A stretch of 64,000 bases of DNA from Lachnospiraceae bacterium (GTDB lineage Bacteria > Bacillota > Clostridia > Lachnospirales > Lachnospiraceae). The notes under the pieces were generated by a model that did not search any database, was not told the origin of the DNA, and saw only the letters and a program-made list of their open reading frames with translations. The stretch spans positions 1 to 64,000 of the forward strand of contig JAGAMG010000043.1 of assembly GCA_017624835.1 (NCBI GenBank). The letters run 5' to 3'. Positions 52,028-61,068 of this stretch are shown here, one piece after another. How positions within the stretch are numbered: position 1 is the stretch's first letter; every line of letters begins with the position of its first letter. The position numbers were made by a program, and so were the translations under genes.

Positions 52028-52975
52028 CTACATCTCCGCCCAACTCACCTGTGCATTTCTATCGCAATACAATTCTCCATCCTTTACAATCAACTCTGCC
52101 ACCTGTACTACAGCCTTGTTCCGGTCTCGTACTGGAAGATTGGCATTTTTTGCTTTTTCCTCTTCCAGCTCGCAGGCAAAAGGATGGCAGAAATAGAAAA
52201 GATAGGCTCTTCCATCGCGGACTACCACATCCGCATGATGTCCCAAGCCTTGGTCCATGAGTCTGGTTCCTGACTGCTCCAAAATGTTGCTGCAGCGTGT
52301 CCAATGAGTAAAGTCTTCGGAACGGTATACCGCAAGTCCCTTCCAAAAGTCAGAAATCATCCATTTGATACCGCCCAATTCAAATACATTGGTTCCCTCC
52401 TGGGCGCAATCGGACACTTCCTCTCCCACTACCTCCCAATGGTATAAATCCTTACTGATTGCTGCATAGGTTCTGCTGTCCTTTGCTTCATCCTTGTACC
52501 ACATTTTGTAAACATGGGGCTCCACCTCATAAACACAGGCATCAATTACTCTATGAGAATTTAAGTCTATCTTTCCAATAAATTCCCAATCCCACAAATT
52601 AGAAGAAGTGTAATGTAACATTTCTCTGGGATAATTCCAATCGGTTGGGATTCCCGTAATATAGGACAGATACATATGATAACATCCTTCTGCCCAAATA
52701 ATTTCCGGTGCCCAAAAGGTATTATGCCCTCTTTCAATATTCAGTCCTTCCAAAATACCGCGGTAGAGCCACTTACTGCCATCTGCACTTACCGCTACGC
52801 CGATATCGGTACCATGTACCCAGGATACACCAACTGCCACGTCATTTGCACGTCTTTGGGTATAGAACAAATACCACATTTTTTCCTCTTCATTCCAAAT
52901 CACTGTAGGGTCCGTGGGACAATCATAAATGGGGTCACGGAAAAGAGGTGTCGGTAAAATAATTTCTTTTTTCAT
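52028..52975 (-). CDS. GH43-like five-bladed beta-propeller glycosidase
   Basis: 315 residues from the ATG at 52975 (GAAAGGA 9 bases upstream); a frame to 53014 is rejected. No signal peptide. Blade-type repeats run throughout; DCPTDPTVIWNEEEKMWYL near 25 supplies the Asp base candidate, FWAPEIIW near 95 and VIDACVYEVE near 150 the other acidic residues, and GHHADVVV near 260 is the usual metal/His region. GH43 members are arabinanases, arabinofuranosidases or xylosidases; GH32/GH117-like propellers are alternatives. The pectin-sugar theme of the window favours an arabinose- or galactose-cleaving enzyme, but the substrate is inferred. Confidence 0.65.
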   Translation of the reverse strand: MKKEIILPTPLFRDPIYDCPTDPTVIWNEEEKMWYLFYTQRRANDVAVGVSWVHGTDIGVAVSADGSKWLYRGILEGLNIERGHNTFWAPEIIWAEGCYHMYLSYITGIPTDWNYPREMLHYTSSNLWDWEFIGKIDLNSHRVIDACVYEVEPHVYKMWYKDEAKDSRTYAAISKDLYHWEVVGEEVSDCAQEGTNVFELGGIKWMISDFWKGLAVYRSEDFTHWTRCSNILEQSGTRLMDQGLGHHADVVVRDGRAYLFYFCHPFACELEEEKAKNANLPVRDRNKAVVQVAELIVKDGELYCDRNAQVSWAEM

Positions 52976-53052
52976 TTTGTGGATTCCTTTCTGACTATCT
53001 TTATATATTTTCACTGCTTTGCTATAACGTTCCAGTATTACATACTTCCTAT

Positions 53053-55152
53053 CTAAAACCTTATCAGCTTTGCCCGAAATTGAATCCGTCTTGTCTGGGG
53101 AAGATTCTCAAAGGCAATCTCATAGGTTTGGCTCTTTTCATCCACGGCTACAATTTTCCCCTCCCCAAAGACTCCGTGAAGCACGGTTTCTCCAACCTGA
53201 AAATTCGCTTTGGGAAGCATCATCGCAGGCTCATGAGGTGCACCGATTTTACTGTTACCGATACAATCCAGCAATTTTGCATCTATATTACTAAGGAAGC
53301 TGGATTGTATGGCATCAAAGGAGCCGCCCTTGGTTTCATAGCTACTCAAGTACAATTGCTTCTTTGCACGGGTAATTGCCACATAAAACAAACGTCGTTC
53401 CTCTTCCAGTTCATCCGCATTTTTCAACCTGTTGCTGGGGAATTGCCCATCCACCAAGCCATTCACAAATACGGTATCAAATTCCAGTCCCTTGGCAGTA
53501 TGAATGGTCATAATTTTGACCAAATCCTTCTCCGTATCATCATCCTGAGCTGAAAAAAGTGCAAAATGCGCCAACAAGTCTTCCAAGGAAAGCCGTTCCA
53601 TATTTTCCTCTTCCAAGGCTGCGATAGCAGTAATAAATTCTGCCACATTATCGATTTTATTCTGATTTACATCCTGCTGTAGTTCCTGCCGATATCCGCA
53701 ATCAAGTACCTTATTTACCAAATCCTTGCAGGAATAATTGATATAAGTTCTGTGAAGAACCCGGATATCATCATAGTACTTCAACACATCCTGTTTCTTT
53801 ACAAGCCCAGAACGAATCTGCTCTCCCAAGGCATCCAGCAGGGAAAGATTTTTCTGCTTGGCGTATGCCTTTAGCGCCTCCATGGCTTTCTTGCCAAAGC
53901 CCCTGCGAGGTCTTTGGATGGTCCGGACAAAATCCAAGTCATTTCCTGCATATACCATTCTCAGATAAGCCAATACGGTTTTAATTTCCTCAGAGCTGTA
54001 AAACTGCGCCCCATTTAAAATCTTGTAAGGAAGCTTTTTCCGGATAAACATTTCCTCCAAGGCTCTTGTCTGGGAGGATGCCCTCACCAAAATGGTATGG
54101 TCACCATATTTCTTCCCCTGCTCCACTGCTCCCTTTATGGTATCGGCAATCCATAGTGCTTCTTCACTTTCTGTTTTTAAATTGTTATAAACAGGCTTTG
54201 TACCGGAAGGATTATTGGTAAACATTCTCTTGACAAGCCTATGCTGATTGGCGCCAATCAGGGAATTGGCTGCATCTATAATTTCCGGAGTACTTCTGAA
54301 ATTTTCACTTAAATAAAAATCCTTTACATTAGGATAGGATTTATTGAAGTCCACCATGTAATCCACTTTGGAGCCACGCCAACCGTAGATACATTGGTCA
54401 TCATCCCCTACCACCGTAAGGTTCTGGAATTTACCACTTAAAAGTTTTAACAATAATTCCTGCTTATCATTTACATCCTGATATTCATCACAGAGAATAT
54501 ATTGGCATTTGTCCTGCCAAGTTTCCAGGGCTTCCTTGTAGTGGGTTAATATGTAAATGGCAAAGTTAATAATATCCTCAAAATCAAGAACATAGTTGTC
54601 CCGCTGTTTTAAAAGATAATGATAGTACACCCTGTCCACATCCTCTAACGCCCCTGCCATTTTCTCCAATAAGGCGGATTTTTCCGTACCAATCATATAT
54701 TGGATATAATCCAGCTTTAATTTGCGCTTACCGATTTCCTCCATATAATTCCGGGCAGCAAAATCCTTTAAGGACAGGTGAAGCTCCTCTGCCACTTCTC
54801 TGATAAGGTCTATCTGACCACTTTTATCAAGTATGGTAAATGTCTTAGGATAGGACAATCTGTGGATTTCTTCCTTTAAAATCTTATTACAATAGCCGTG
54901 AAAGGTTCCTGTAAAGCAGGTTGCCTCATCCCCAATCATCTGTTTTAGCCGATGAGTCATGGAAGCGGCGGCTTTATTGGTAAAGGTAAGAGCCACTATG
55001 GAGGATGGATCCACATAAAGCTCCGTTATCAGATAGGCGATACGATGGGTAATGGAAAAGGTCTTCCCGGAACCCGGAACTGCACCGCAACGAATATATC
55101 CTTCTGTAGTTGTAATAATCTCCTGTTGTTCTTTTGTAGCCTCTGTAAACAT
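53053..55152 (-). CDS. UvrD/PcrA-type superfamily 1 DNA helicase
   Basis: 699 residues, slightly short for PcrA. Motifs in order: Q-motif TKEQQEII, Walker A GAVPGSGKT, TFTNKAA, Walker B CDEYQDVN, GDDDQCIYGWRGS, FRS, TIHTAKGLEFDTVFV and VAITRAKKQLYL. The C-terminal 50 residues form a Tudor-like domain (VGETVLHGVFGEGKIVAV) as in PcrA, where it contacts RNA polymerase. It unwinds DNA 3-prime to 5-prime in repair or at stalled transcription. A separate housekeeping PcrA may exist elsewhere. Single gene with its own A/T-rich upstream region. Confidence 0.92.
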   Translation of the reverse strand: MFTEATKEQQEIITTTEGYIRCGAVPGSGKTFSITHRIAYLITELYVDPSSIVALTFTNKAAASMTHRLKQMIGDEATCFTGTFHGYCNKILKEEIHRLSYPKTFTILDKSGQIDLIREVAEELHLSLKDFAARNYMEEIGKRKLKLDYIQYMIGTEKSALLEKMAGALEDVDRVYYHYLLKQRDNYVLDFEDIINFAIYILTHYKEALETWQDKCQYILCDEYQDVNDKQELLLKLLSGKFQNLTVVGDDDQCIYGWRGSKVDYMVDFNKSYPNVKDFYLSENFRSTPEIIDAANSLIGANQHRLVKRMFTNNPSGTKPVYNNLKTESEEALWIADTIKGAVEQGKKYGDHTILVRASSQTRALEEMFIRKKLPYKILNGAQFYSSEEIKTVLAYLRMVYAGNDLDFVRTIQRPRRGFGKKAMEALKAYAKQKNLSLLDALGEQIRSGLVKKQDVLKYYDDIRVLHRTYINYSCKDLVNKVLDCGYRQELQQDVNQNKIDNVAEFITAIAALEEENMERLSLEDLLAHFALFSAQDDDTEKDLVKIMTIHTAKGLEFDTVFVNGLVDGQFPSNRLKNADELEEERRLFYVAITRAKKQLYLSSYETKGGSFDAIQSSFLSNIDAKLLDCIGNSKIGAPHEPAMMLPKANFQVGETVLHGVFGEGKIVAVDEKSQTYEIAFENLPQTRRIQFRAKLIRF

Positions 55153-55311
55153 ATTCCTATACCTGATTCTCCGTATATTTAAATACTATTTGCAATTTCA
55201 TTCTGACGATTTATCTTTTGAATTATAATAAAGATATTACCTACTTACATATATTAAAACATATGTTCGTCAATAAATCTATAGTAAATATCAAAATCTC
55301 ATGATAAAATA

Positions 55312-55355
55312 ATTCCAACCTTAACATACCATTAAGATAATGTTAAGGTTGGAAT
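55312..55355. promoter_or_regulatory. Perfect 16-bp inverted repeat upstream of the CPBP gene
   Basis: Arms ATTCCAACCTTAACAT and its complement are separated by 12 bp. There is no T-run on the plus strand, but TTATTTTATC follows on the minus strand. It could be an operator for the CPBP gene 49 bp downstream, or a terminator for antisense transcripts arriving from the peroxidase operon, which has no other visible terminator. Confidence 0.6.
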
Positions 55356-55403
55356 CACAATGCAGAAAGATTATCTTGCTATCCTACAGTATGGAGGCTT
55401 GCT

Positions 55404-56237
55404 ATGAATAAAATAAGTAATTTTTTCGTTGAACTGAAACAAAAACATGTCCTTATCTTTTCCGTTATACTCATTATAGGCATTAAACTGCTTAGTATGG
55501 CAATTAAACTAATATTATCCGCTTTAGGAATTAAATTTGGGCATACAAATTTTGATTATATGCTATCCGAAATACTCCTCTTAACAACTATCCTTTTCAC
55601 TGCCGCACTTTGCAGGCAGACACAGATACTACACTGCCGTACAAAGGGACTTTTCAAGGGCTTATGGTCAGGAATGATATTTTTTGTTTTGGCAGTAATC
55701 GGATTTTTGCGTTTCACAGTAATTACAACAGCCCAAGGGGATACTTATAAATCCACACCTGAAATCATTGCCTTCCTTCTGTTCGTACTATTAGTGGGAC
55801 TTGCAGAAGAAATTTTATTCCGCGGAATTATTGCAGACAGCATATTAGCATGTTTTGGCAAAAACATCCGCGGAATTTGGCTCTCCGTATTTTTAGGTGG
55901 CACCTTCTTTGGCTTATCCCATATTACCAATATCTTATCCGGTCAATCTGTCGAAGAAAGTATCATTCAGGCAATTTGCGTAAGTATGACCGGCATGCTC
56001 CTTACTGCAATTTATGTACGCCACAAAAATATATATGCAGTAGCCATACTACATGCAACTCTGGACTTCTTTACCATGCTGGAAAACGGATTATTGGCAG
56101 ATTATTCCATCACCCCTTCCGCTGCGGATATTGATTTTTGGCCCACATTACGACAGGGCCTAATCAGTCAGAGCATGTTTTTGATTGTGGCAGTTTTTGT
56201 ACTTCGCCCGAAAATACTCAAGAAGCTGGTATCCTAA
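55404..56237 (+). CDS. CPBP family intramembrane metalloprotease
   Basis: 277 residues with seven or eight membrane helices. Catalytic motifs: EEILFRG (Glu-Glu-x3-Arg) near 137, FGLSHI near 173 and ILHATLDF near 213, giving the Glu and His zinc ligands. The family includes Rce1-like prenyl proteases and bacteriocin-maturation or self-immunity proteins; no bacteriocin gene is seen nearby. GGAGG lies 6 bases before the ATG. Its TAA directly abuts the TAA of the convergent peroxidase gene, with no base between. Confidence 0.87.
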   Translation: MNKISNFFVELKQKHVLIFSVILIIGIKLLSMAIKLILSALGIKFGHTNFDYMLSEILLLTTILFTAALCRQTQILHCRTKGLFKGLWSGMIFFVLAVIGFLRFTVITTAQGDTYKSTPEIIAFLLFVLLVGLAEEILFRGIIADSILACFGKNIRGIWLSVFLGGTFFGLSHITNILSGQSVEESIIQAICVSMTGMLLTAIYVRHKNIYAVAILHATLDFFTMLENGLLADYSITPSAADIDFWPTLRQGLISQSMFLIVAVFVLRPKILKKLVS

Positions 56238-56777
56238 TTACAGACATTCTTCGATTTTTGCTTTCAACTTTTTCATATCGGTGGGCTCAAATCGAGCAAC
56301 AATCTCACCATTTCTGTTAATCAGGAATTTGGTAAAATTCCATTTTATCTTGCCATTGTTTTTATAATCCTTATCCGTTTTCTTTACCACTCCTGAGAGC
56401 ATCACTCCCATAGGAGACATACCAAAACCTTCAAAGGTTGTATTATCAGTAAGCCATTTAAAAAGGGGAATCGCATTTTCACCATTTACATCCACCTTAG
56501 CAAACTGTGGGAAAGTAATCCCATAGCGTCCGGTACAAAAGGAATGAATTTCTTCATCATCGCCGGGTGCCTGCTCTCCAAACTGATTGCATGGAAAATC
56601 AAGAATTTCAAGACCTTTGTCCTTAAATTCGTCATAGATATCCTGCAATTCATCATACTGAGGAGTAAAACCACAACCGGTTGCAGTATTTACCACAAGC
56701 AATACCTTACCCTTATAGTCAGAAAGTGAAACCCCACCGCCATCCTGTGCCTTAACTTTAAAATCATAAATGTTCAT
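56238..56777 (-). CDS. Glutathione peroxidase family protein 1
   Basis: 179 residues, typical GPx/BtuE length. Peroxidatic Cys35 in NTATGCGFTPQY, Gln in FPCNQFGEQAPG, Trp in WNFTKFLI. It reduces hydrogen or organic peroxides; bacterial Cys-type members mostly use thioredoxin as reductant. It is last in an operon with a TSCPD protein and a second GPx; the operon promoter contains an OhrR-like operator. The stop codon abuts that of the convergent CPBP gene and no terminator separates them. Confidence 0.92.
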   Translation of the reverse strand: MNIYDFKVKAQDGGGVSLSDYKGKVLLVVNTATGCGFTPQYDELQDIYDEFKDKGLEILDFPCNQFGEQAPGDDEEIHSFCTGRYGITFPQFAKVDVNGENAIPLFKWLTDNTTFEGFGMSPMGVMLSGVVKKTDKDYKNNGKIKWNFTKFLINRNGEIVARFEPTDMKKLKAKIEECL

Positions 56778-56844
56778 TGTAAACCTCCTGAAATATAATC
56801 TATAATTGTTAATTTATTCATTATTGCTATAATACATCTACTCT

Positions 56845-57102
56845 TTATGCTTTCGCTGCCTCATATGCCTCCCTAACCGCCAGTGCCAATTGATCCGCAC
56901 AAGAAGTAGGTCTTCTTCCGCAGGTAATGCCTTTACATTTTTCTTCAATCTGTTCCACGGTCCAGCCGTCCACCAAAATAGGAATGGTTTTCAGATTGCC
57001 ATTGCATCCACCGGTAAAAACAATATTTCTAACAACGTTGCCATCAATCTCCAGCTTAATATTGGTAGAGCAGGTATTTTGTGTCTGATAATTGTATTCC
57101 AT
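56845..57102 (-). CDS. TSCPD domain protein (TIGR03905-like)
   Basis: 85 residues from the ATG at 57102 (AAAGGTGG upstream); the frame to 57114 is not needed. Cys at positions 10, 33, 55, 61 and 67, including GGCNGNLK and the name-giving TSCAD segment, with TCGRRPTSC between. The TSCPD domain also ends class II ribonucleotide reductases; stand-alone copies are widespread in Clostridia with unknown role. Placement between two peroxidases suggests a thiol- or metal-linked redox function. Confidence 0.82.
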   Translation of the reverse strand: MEYNYQTQNTCSTNIKLEIDGNVVRNIVFTGGCNGNLKTIPILVDGWTVEQIEEKCKGITCGRRPTSCADQLALAVREAYEAAKA

Positions 57103-57153
57103 AATTTTTTCCACCTTTCTGCGTTTTCAAACGCTCTGTCCAGCTTTTTCCCT

Positions 57154-57699
57154 TTATAATAGTTCCTTTATGCCCGCTTCCACAGATTCCATATCTGCGG
57201 TAGGCTCAAAACGTGCAACTACGTTTCCCTCTCTATCAATCAAAAACTTTGTAAAATTCCACTTGATATCAGGCTCATTCCAATATTGGGGATTGCTTCT
57301 TTCCAGTTTGCTTTCAATGATGGAAGTCAATGGATGATTGGAGGCAAATCCTGCAAACTTTTTTTCATTCTGCAAATAACGAAACAACGGTAATGCTTTT
57401 TCACCATTTACATCTACTTTGGCGAATCTGGGAAAAGTAATGCCGTATCTGGAATCACAAAAGCTTGCAATTTCCTCATCACTTCCCGGTGCCTGATTGC
57501 CGAATTGGTTACAGGGAAAATCAAGGATTTCCAACCCCTGTTCCTCATATTTTTCGTAGATATCCTGCAAGTCATCATACTGTGGAGTAAATCCACATTC
57601 TGTAGCAGTATTCACTACTAATATCACCTTGCCTGCATACTCACTCATATTTACTGCTACGCCCATTGCATCCTTTGCTTCAAAATCATAAAATCCCAT
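57154..57699 (-). CDS. Glutathione peroxidase family protein 2
   Basis: 181 residues, clearly a paralogue of the gene at 56238. Peroxidatic Cys35 in NTATECGFTPQY, FPCNQFGNQAPG and WNFTKFLIDREGNVVARFEP. It is the promoter-proximal gene of the peroxidase operon. A consensus-like promoter with an OhrR-type operator in the spacer lies about 93 bp upstream. Likely role: detoxifying organic or lipid peroxides when OhrR is oxidised. Substrate split between the two paralogues is unknown. Confidence 0.92.
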   Translation of the reverse strand: MGFYDFEAKDAMGVAVNMSEYAGKVILVVNTATECGFTPQYDDLQDIYEKYEEQGLEILDFPCNQFGNQAPGSDEEIASFCDSRYGITFPRFAKVDVNGEKALPLFRYLQNEKKFAGFASNHPLTSIIESKLERSNPQYWNEPDIKWNFTKFLIDREGNVVARFEPTADMESVEAGIKELL

Positions 57700-57790
57700 T
57701 GTCTTCCTCTCCTTTTTCCTTCATTATTCTTTTGGCTTTTCTTTTTACATTGCTTCCTTTTTAATTGCACTCAATCATTTTGTGTAATTG

Positions 57791-57820
57791 CATTGTACGC
57801 AATTAAATTGTATTTGTCAA
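57791..57820 (-). promoter_or_regulatory. Promoter of the peroxidase operon with OhrR-like operator
   Basis: On the minus strand TTGACA (57815-57820), 17-bp spacer, TACAAT (57792-57797). The spacer contains CAATTTAATTG, a palindrome around one base, like the known OhrR binding core. The 19 bp from 57791 match the ohrR promoter site except one base. Confidence 0.8.
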
Positions 57821-57903
57821 TACTTTTTATACAAAAAAATACTCCCTCCTGAATTAACAGTTTTTCATTTCAACTGTCCATCCAAAAGAGAGCTAAAATA
57901 TTC

Positions 57904-58488
57904 TTAGAATATACCCTTAATAAATATTTCAAATCCTATAAAAATTAGAATTACACCACCAAACAGGGATGCTTTATTAGAAATCTTGGTTCCTACCTTT
58001 TTACCTATGATAAGTCCTGCTAAACAAATAAAGAATGTCACAAAGGCAATAATCAAGGCACATACAATTGCCATAATCAGCCCATATTCCGCAATGGTAA
58101 ATCCAACGGACAGGGCATCTATTGAGGTAGCAACTCCCTGTACCAGAAGTGCCATCAAATCTACCTTATTATCCTCAGTCTCACTTTCCTCGTTTTTGAT
58201 TCCTTCCTTTAACATTTTGCCACCAATAAAACCAAGCAGCATCAAGGCAATCCAAGGAATAAATTTTTCAAATGCCTGAAAATACTGCACAATGGTATGA
58301 ACACATATCCATCCAATCATGGGCATCAATGCCTGAAAGAAAGCAAATACCCCTGCAATACCGCACATCTTTTTGTTTTTCATTTCCGGTTCATTCAAAC
58401 CGTTTGCAAGGGATACTGAAAAAGCATCCATGGCAAGCCCCACTCCCAGCAAAATGCTGTTAAAGAAAAATAATAAGTTCCATTCCAT
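57904..58488 (-). CDS. mntP: Manganese efflux pump MntP
   Basis: 194 residues with six membrane helices; two DUF204 repeats with conserved Asp pairs in GVGLAMDAFSVSLANG (first) and GVATSIDALSVGFTIA (second). MntP exports Mn2+. The 41-bp gap to the gene upstream leaves no room for a yybP-ykoY riboswitch, so control must come from the upstream operon. The ribosome binding site GGAGG precedes the ATG. Confidence 0.92.
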   Translation of the reverse strand: MEWNLLFFFNSILLGVGLAMDAFSVSLANGLNEPEMKNKKMCGIAGVFAFFQALMPMIGWICVHTIVQYFQAFEKFIPWIALMLLGFIGGKMLKEGIKNEESETEDNKVDLMALLVQGVATSIDALSVGFTIAEYGLIMAIVCALIIAFVTFFICLAGLIIGKKVGTKISNKASLFGGVILIFIGFEIFIKGIF

Positions 58489-58529
58489 CCTATGTTCCTC
58501 CGAAAATTATAACCACACCTCTTATTTTA

Positions 58530-59558
58530 TTAAGGAAGTGTTACTCCGTATTCCTCTCCCTGCTGCCGCAAAAAAAGCAAAAAATCGTCTTTATTTTCCT
58601 TTGTAACCTTTACTCCAAAGCCTTGGGCAAGCAATTCCTCATTGTGCCAATCCTGATACATCACATCCATCATCAGCTTTGTTGTCTCCACATTAAAATG
58701 GCTGGGCTCATAATAATTTGCATCATTTGTGGTAATCTCTGAAAAACTGCTAAAATTATAAAATTCTGTAACCTCCGACAAGGCTTCCAAAAAATCAAGA
58801 TATCCATTTTCTGCACTGTTGGCATAGGTTTTATAATACAAGGGATTGGTAGCAATGCGTAAGTTAATATCATATTCCTCACATAATTCTATCAACTCCC
58901 GAATTTCTCCCATGCATTCCTCCAACCGGAGAGAATAATACTCTGCCCAAAACCCTCCATGACCTGTACCATCAAAATCAACCGCAATATCTGTACGTTC
59001 CATTCCGGATTCCCGAAAACGCCGGGTATATGCGGAATCTTCCTCCTGATAATTCAGAATAACCTGAAGTGCTTCCAAATTGGTAATTACATCACAGTAT
59101 TTCCTGTAAAATTCCAGATGGGATAAAAAACCGCCTGTAGGATAAGGCACCCGATACAGCATCTCTTCATGTAGTGCGGGATTTACAAAACAGCTAATGT
59201 CATCCATCAAGATCAAAACATTTTCAGGTACAAAATCATTTTTGATTAATACCTTTAAGGTATTCAAATGCTCTGCCGGAACTGCCTCTGATGAGCTCAT
59301 ATTGTAATATTTTCCATCCGGCAAACTTGCCACATCCACAAAGCCCGCTCTGGAGGAACCAAACACCAGCGAATCAAATTCATCCGAATGTTTGAGCAGA
59401 TACTTGGTTTTGATAAAATTCTTATTTGCTTCCACACCATTATCCACCGGGTACTCATAATGGAATACATTGTAGGGGTCGATTATCACACTGACAGAAA
59501 CAATAATTCCCAACAGCAATAAGGCAAATATGGATATTTTTAATAAATATTTCTTCAT
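58530..59558 (-). CDS. SGNH-like membrane-anchored protein, partner of MBOAT acyltransferase
   Basis: 342 residues from the ATG at 59558 (AGAGG 5 bases upstream). One N-terminal membrane helix (about 5-27), then an extracellular domain. VFGSSRAGFVD near 67 looks like the Ser block and YYEPSHFNVETT near 285 the Asp/Glu-His block of AlgJ/DltD-type SGNH proteins. With MBOAT proteins these acylate (often O-acetylate) surface polymers. It starts 9 bp after the MBOAT stop, so the two are one unit. Polymer unknown; the GT operon at 45-50 kb is a possible source. Confidence 0.75.
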   Translation of the reverse strand: MKKYLLKISIFALLLLGIIVSVSVIIDPYNVFHYEYPVDNGVEANKNFIKTKYLLKHSDEFDSLVFGSSRAGFVDVASLPDGKYYNMSSSEAVPAEHLNTLKVLIKNDFVPENVLILMDDISCFVNPALHEEMLYRVPYPTGGFLSHLEFYRKYCDVITNLEALQVILNYQEEDSAYTRRFRESGMERTDIAVDFDGTGHGGFWAEYYSLRLEECMGEIRELIELCEEYDINLRIATNPLYYKTYANSAENGYLDFLEALSEVTEFYNFSSFSEITTNDANYYEPSHFNVETTKLMMDVMYQDWHNEELLAQGFGVKVTKENKDDFLLFLRQQGEEYGVTLP

Positions 59559-59566
59559 AACCACCT

Positions 59567-61057
59567 CTAGAAATTAAAATAAATAAACTGCTGGGATACC
59601 CCACCATGCATGCACAATACCAAAACCACTAAAGCAGCTCCCGTATAAATTCCCCACCGAATAACAGCAGGCAATTTATTCATGGAAGCAAGCATATCTG
59701 CCTTTTGGTTAAAATAGTCAAATATCAAAATAAAACAGGTAGCACCACCCACCTTAATCAGTCCCATGGTATCCATTGCCATCCTCTGTAAGGCTACAGA
59801 TACATTCCAATCCGTAAACATATTTCTAACCATATACCATGCATCCGATATCGAGTTCGCCCTAAAGAACATCCATGCGTAGCTAACCACGCAGAAGGTA
59901 ATCAAAGTGCATAATAAGGTACGCATCCTCTGCCAAGGAGAAATATCTATATTTGAAAATTGACCTTCGCTTTCCTGTTGTAAATTTTCCTTCGGGTGTA
60001 CTTTATCCCAGGCTTCCCCCATTGTCTTTTCTACAACCTGCACCACACCATGGATACCTCCCCAAAGCACAAAGGTCCAATCAGCTCCATGCCACAATCC
60101 GCTTACCAAAAAGGTTATCACAAGATTCAGACTTCTTCTCCATTTAGACACACGATTGCCTCCCAGAGAAATATATACATAATCCCGAAACCAAGTGGAC
60201 AAAGAGATATGCCATCTGCTCCAGAACTCTTTAATAGAGGTTGCAAAATAAGGACTTTTAAAATTAATAGTAAGGTCAAAGCCAAGCATCTTTGCCAATC
60301 CGATTGCCATATCCGAATATCCGGAAAAATCAAAATAAATCTGGAAGGTATAGACAAGGGTAGCCAACGCAAAAACAATACCTGTATGCTCATAAACATT
60401 ATCAAACACCACATCCACATATTTTGATAATTGGTCTGCCACCACAATCTTTTTGATAAGTCCCCATAACAGCAATCTGGAACCATATACCACCTTGTCA
60501 TAGTCAAACTGCTTTTCCACCTCTAACTGAGGAATGAAATTTCCCGCTCTCTCAATAGGACCTGAGGAAATATTTGGGAAAAAAGAGACAAAGACAGCAT
60601 ATTTTCCCAAATGATGCTCTGCTGAAATTTTCCCCCGATAAATATCTGTCAGATAGCCCACAATCTGAAATGTGTAGAAGGAAATGCCCACTGGCATAAC
60701 CAATTTTATTGTGGTTTTCCACATGGGAATCGAAAGTCCCTGTAAAATTTCTTCCAAAGAATGAAATGTAAAAGCAGCATACTTAAAAATAAACAACAAA
60801 AGCAGCGGAGTTCCCAACCCCGCTGCAAAAAGAAGCTTCTTCTTTCTTGTATCCCCTTGCTTTTCCATACCCAATCCCACGAAATAGGATATTAAAATAG
60901 TAAAGAAAAGAAGCAGTAAATATTTCACATCAAAGGAAAAAAAGAAGTAGATATTTGCTGCCAATAGAACCATCCACCTGAATTTATGCGGTATGATCCA
61001 ATACACCAAAAAAACCACTGTCATAAAAATTGCAAATGCAAGTGTATTAAATAGCAT
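59567..61057 (-). CDS. MBOAT family O-acyltransferase
   Basis: 496 residues from the ATG at 61057 (GAGG 6 bases upstream). About 11 membrane helices; catalytic His in SGLWHGADWTF near 328 with a second His in WGGIHG; WHISLSTWFRDYVYISLGGN is the cytoplasmic substrate loop. AlgI/DltB-like members move acyl groups across the membrane for transfer to surface polysaccharides by an SGNH partner, here the next gene. The start region overlaps the stop of the NifX-type gene closely, so expression is coupled. Confidence 0.9.
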   Translation of the reverse strand: MLFNTLAFAIFMTVVFLVYWIIPHKFRWMVLLAANIYFFFSFDVKYLLLLFFTILISYFVGLGMEKQGDTRKKKLLFAAGLGTPLLLLFIFKYAAFTFHSLEEILQGLSIPMWKTTIKLVMPVGISFYTFQIVGYLTDIYRGKISAEHHLGKYAVFVSFFPNISSGPIERAGNFIPQLEVEKQFDYDKVVYGSRLLLWGLIKKIVVADQLSKYVDVVFDNVYEHTGIVFALATLVYTFQIYFDFSGYSDMAIGLAKMLGFDLTINFKSPYFATSIKEFWSRWHISLSTWFRDYVYISLGGNRVSKWRRSLNLVITFLVSGLWHGADWTFVLWGGIHGVVQVVEKTMGEAWDKVHPKENLQQESEGQFSNIDISPWQRMRTLLCTLITFCVVSYAWMFFRANSISDAWYMVRNMFTDWNVSVALQRMAMDTMGLIKVGGATCFILIFDYFNQKADMLASMNKLPAVIRWGIYTGAALVVLVLCMHGGVSQQFIYFNF

Positions 61058-61068
61058 GTTGTCCCTCA

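Noticed and set aside
58489-58529. yybP-ykoY manganese riboswitch before mntP
   Set aside because: Only 41 bp separate mntP from the upstream gene, too short for the aptamer.
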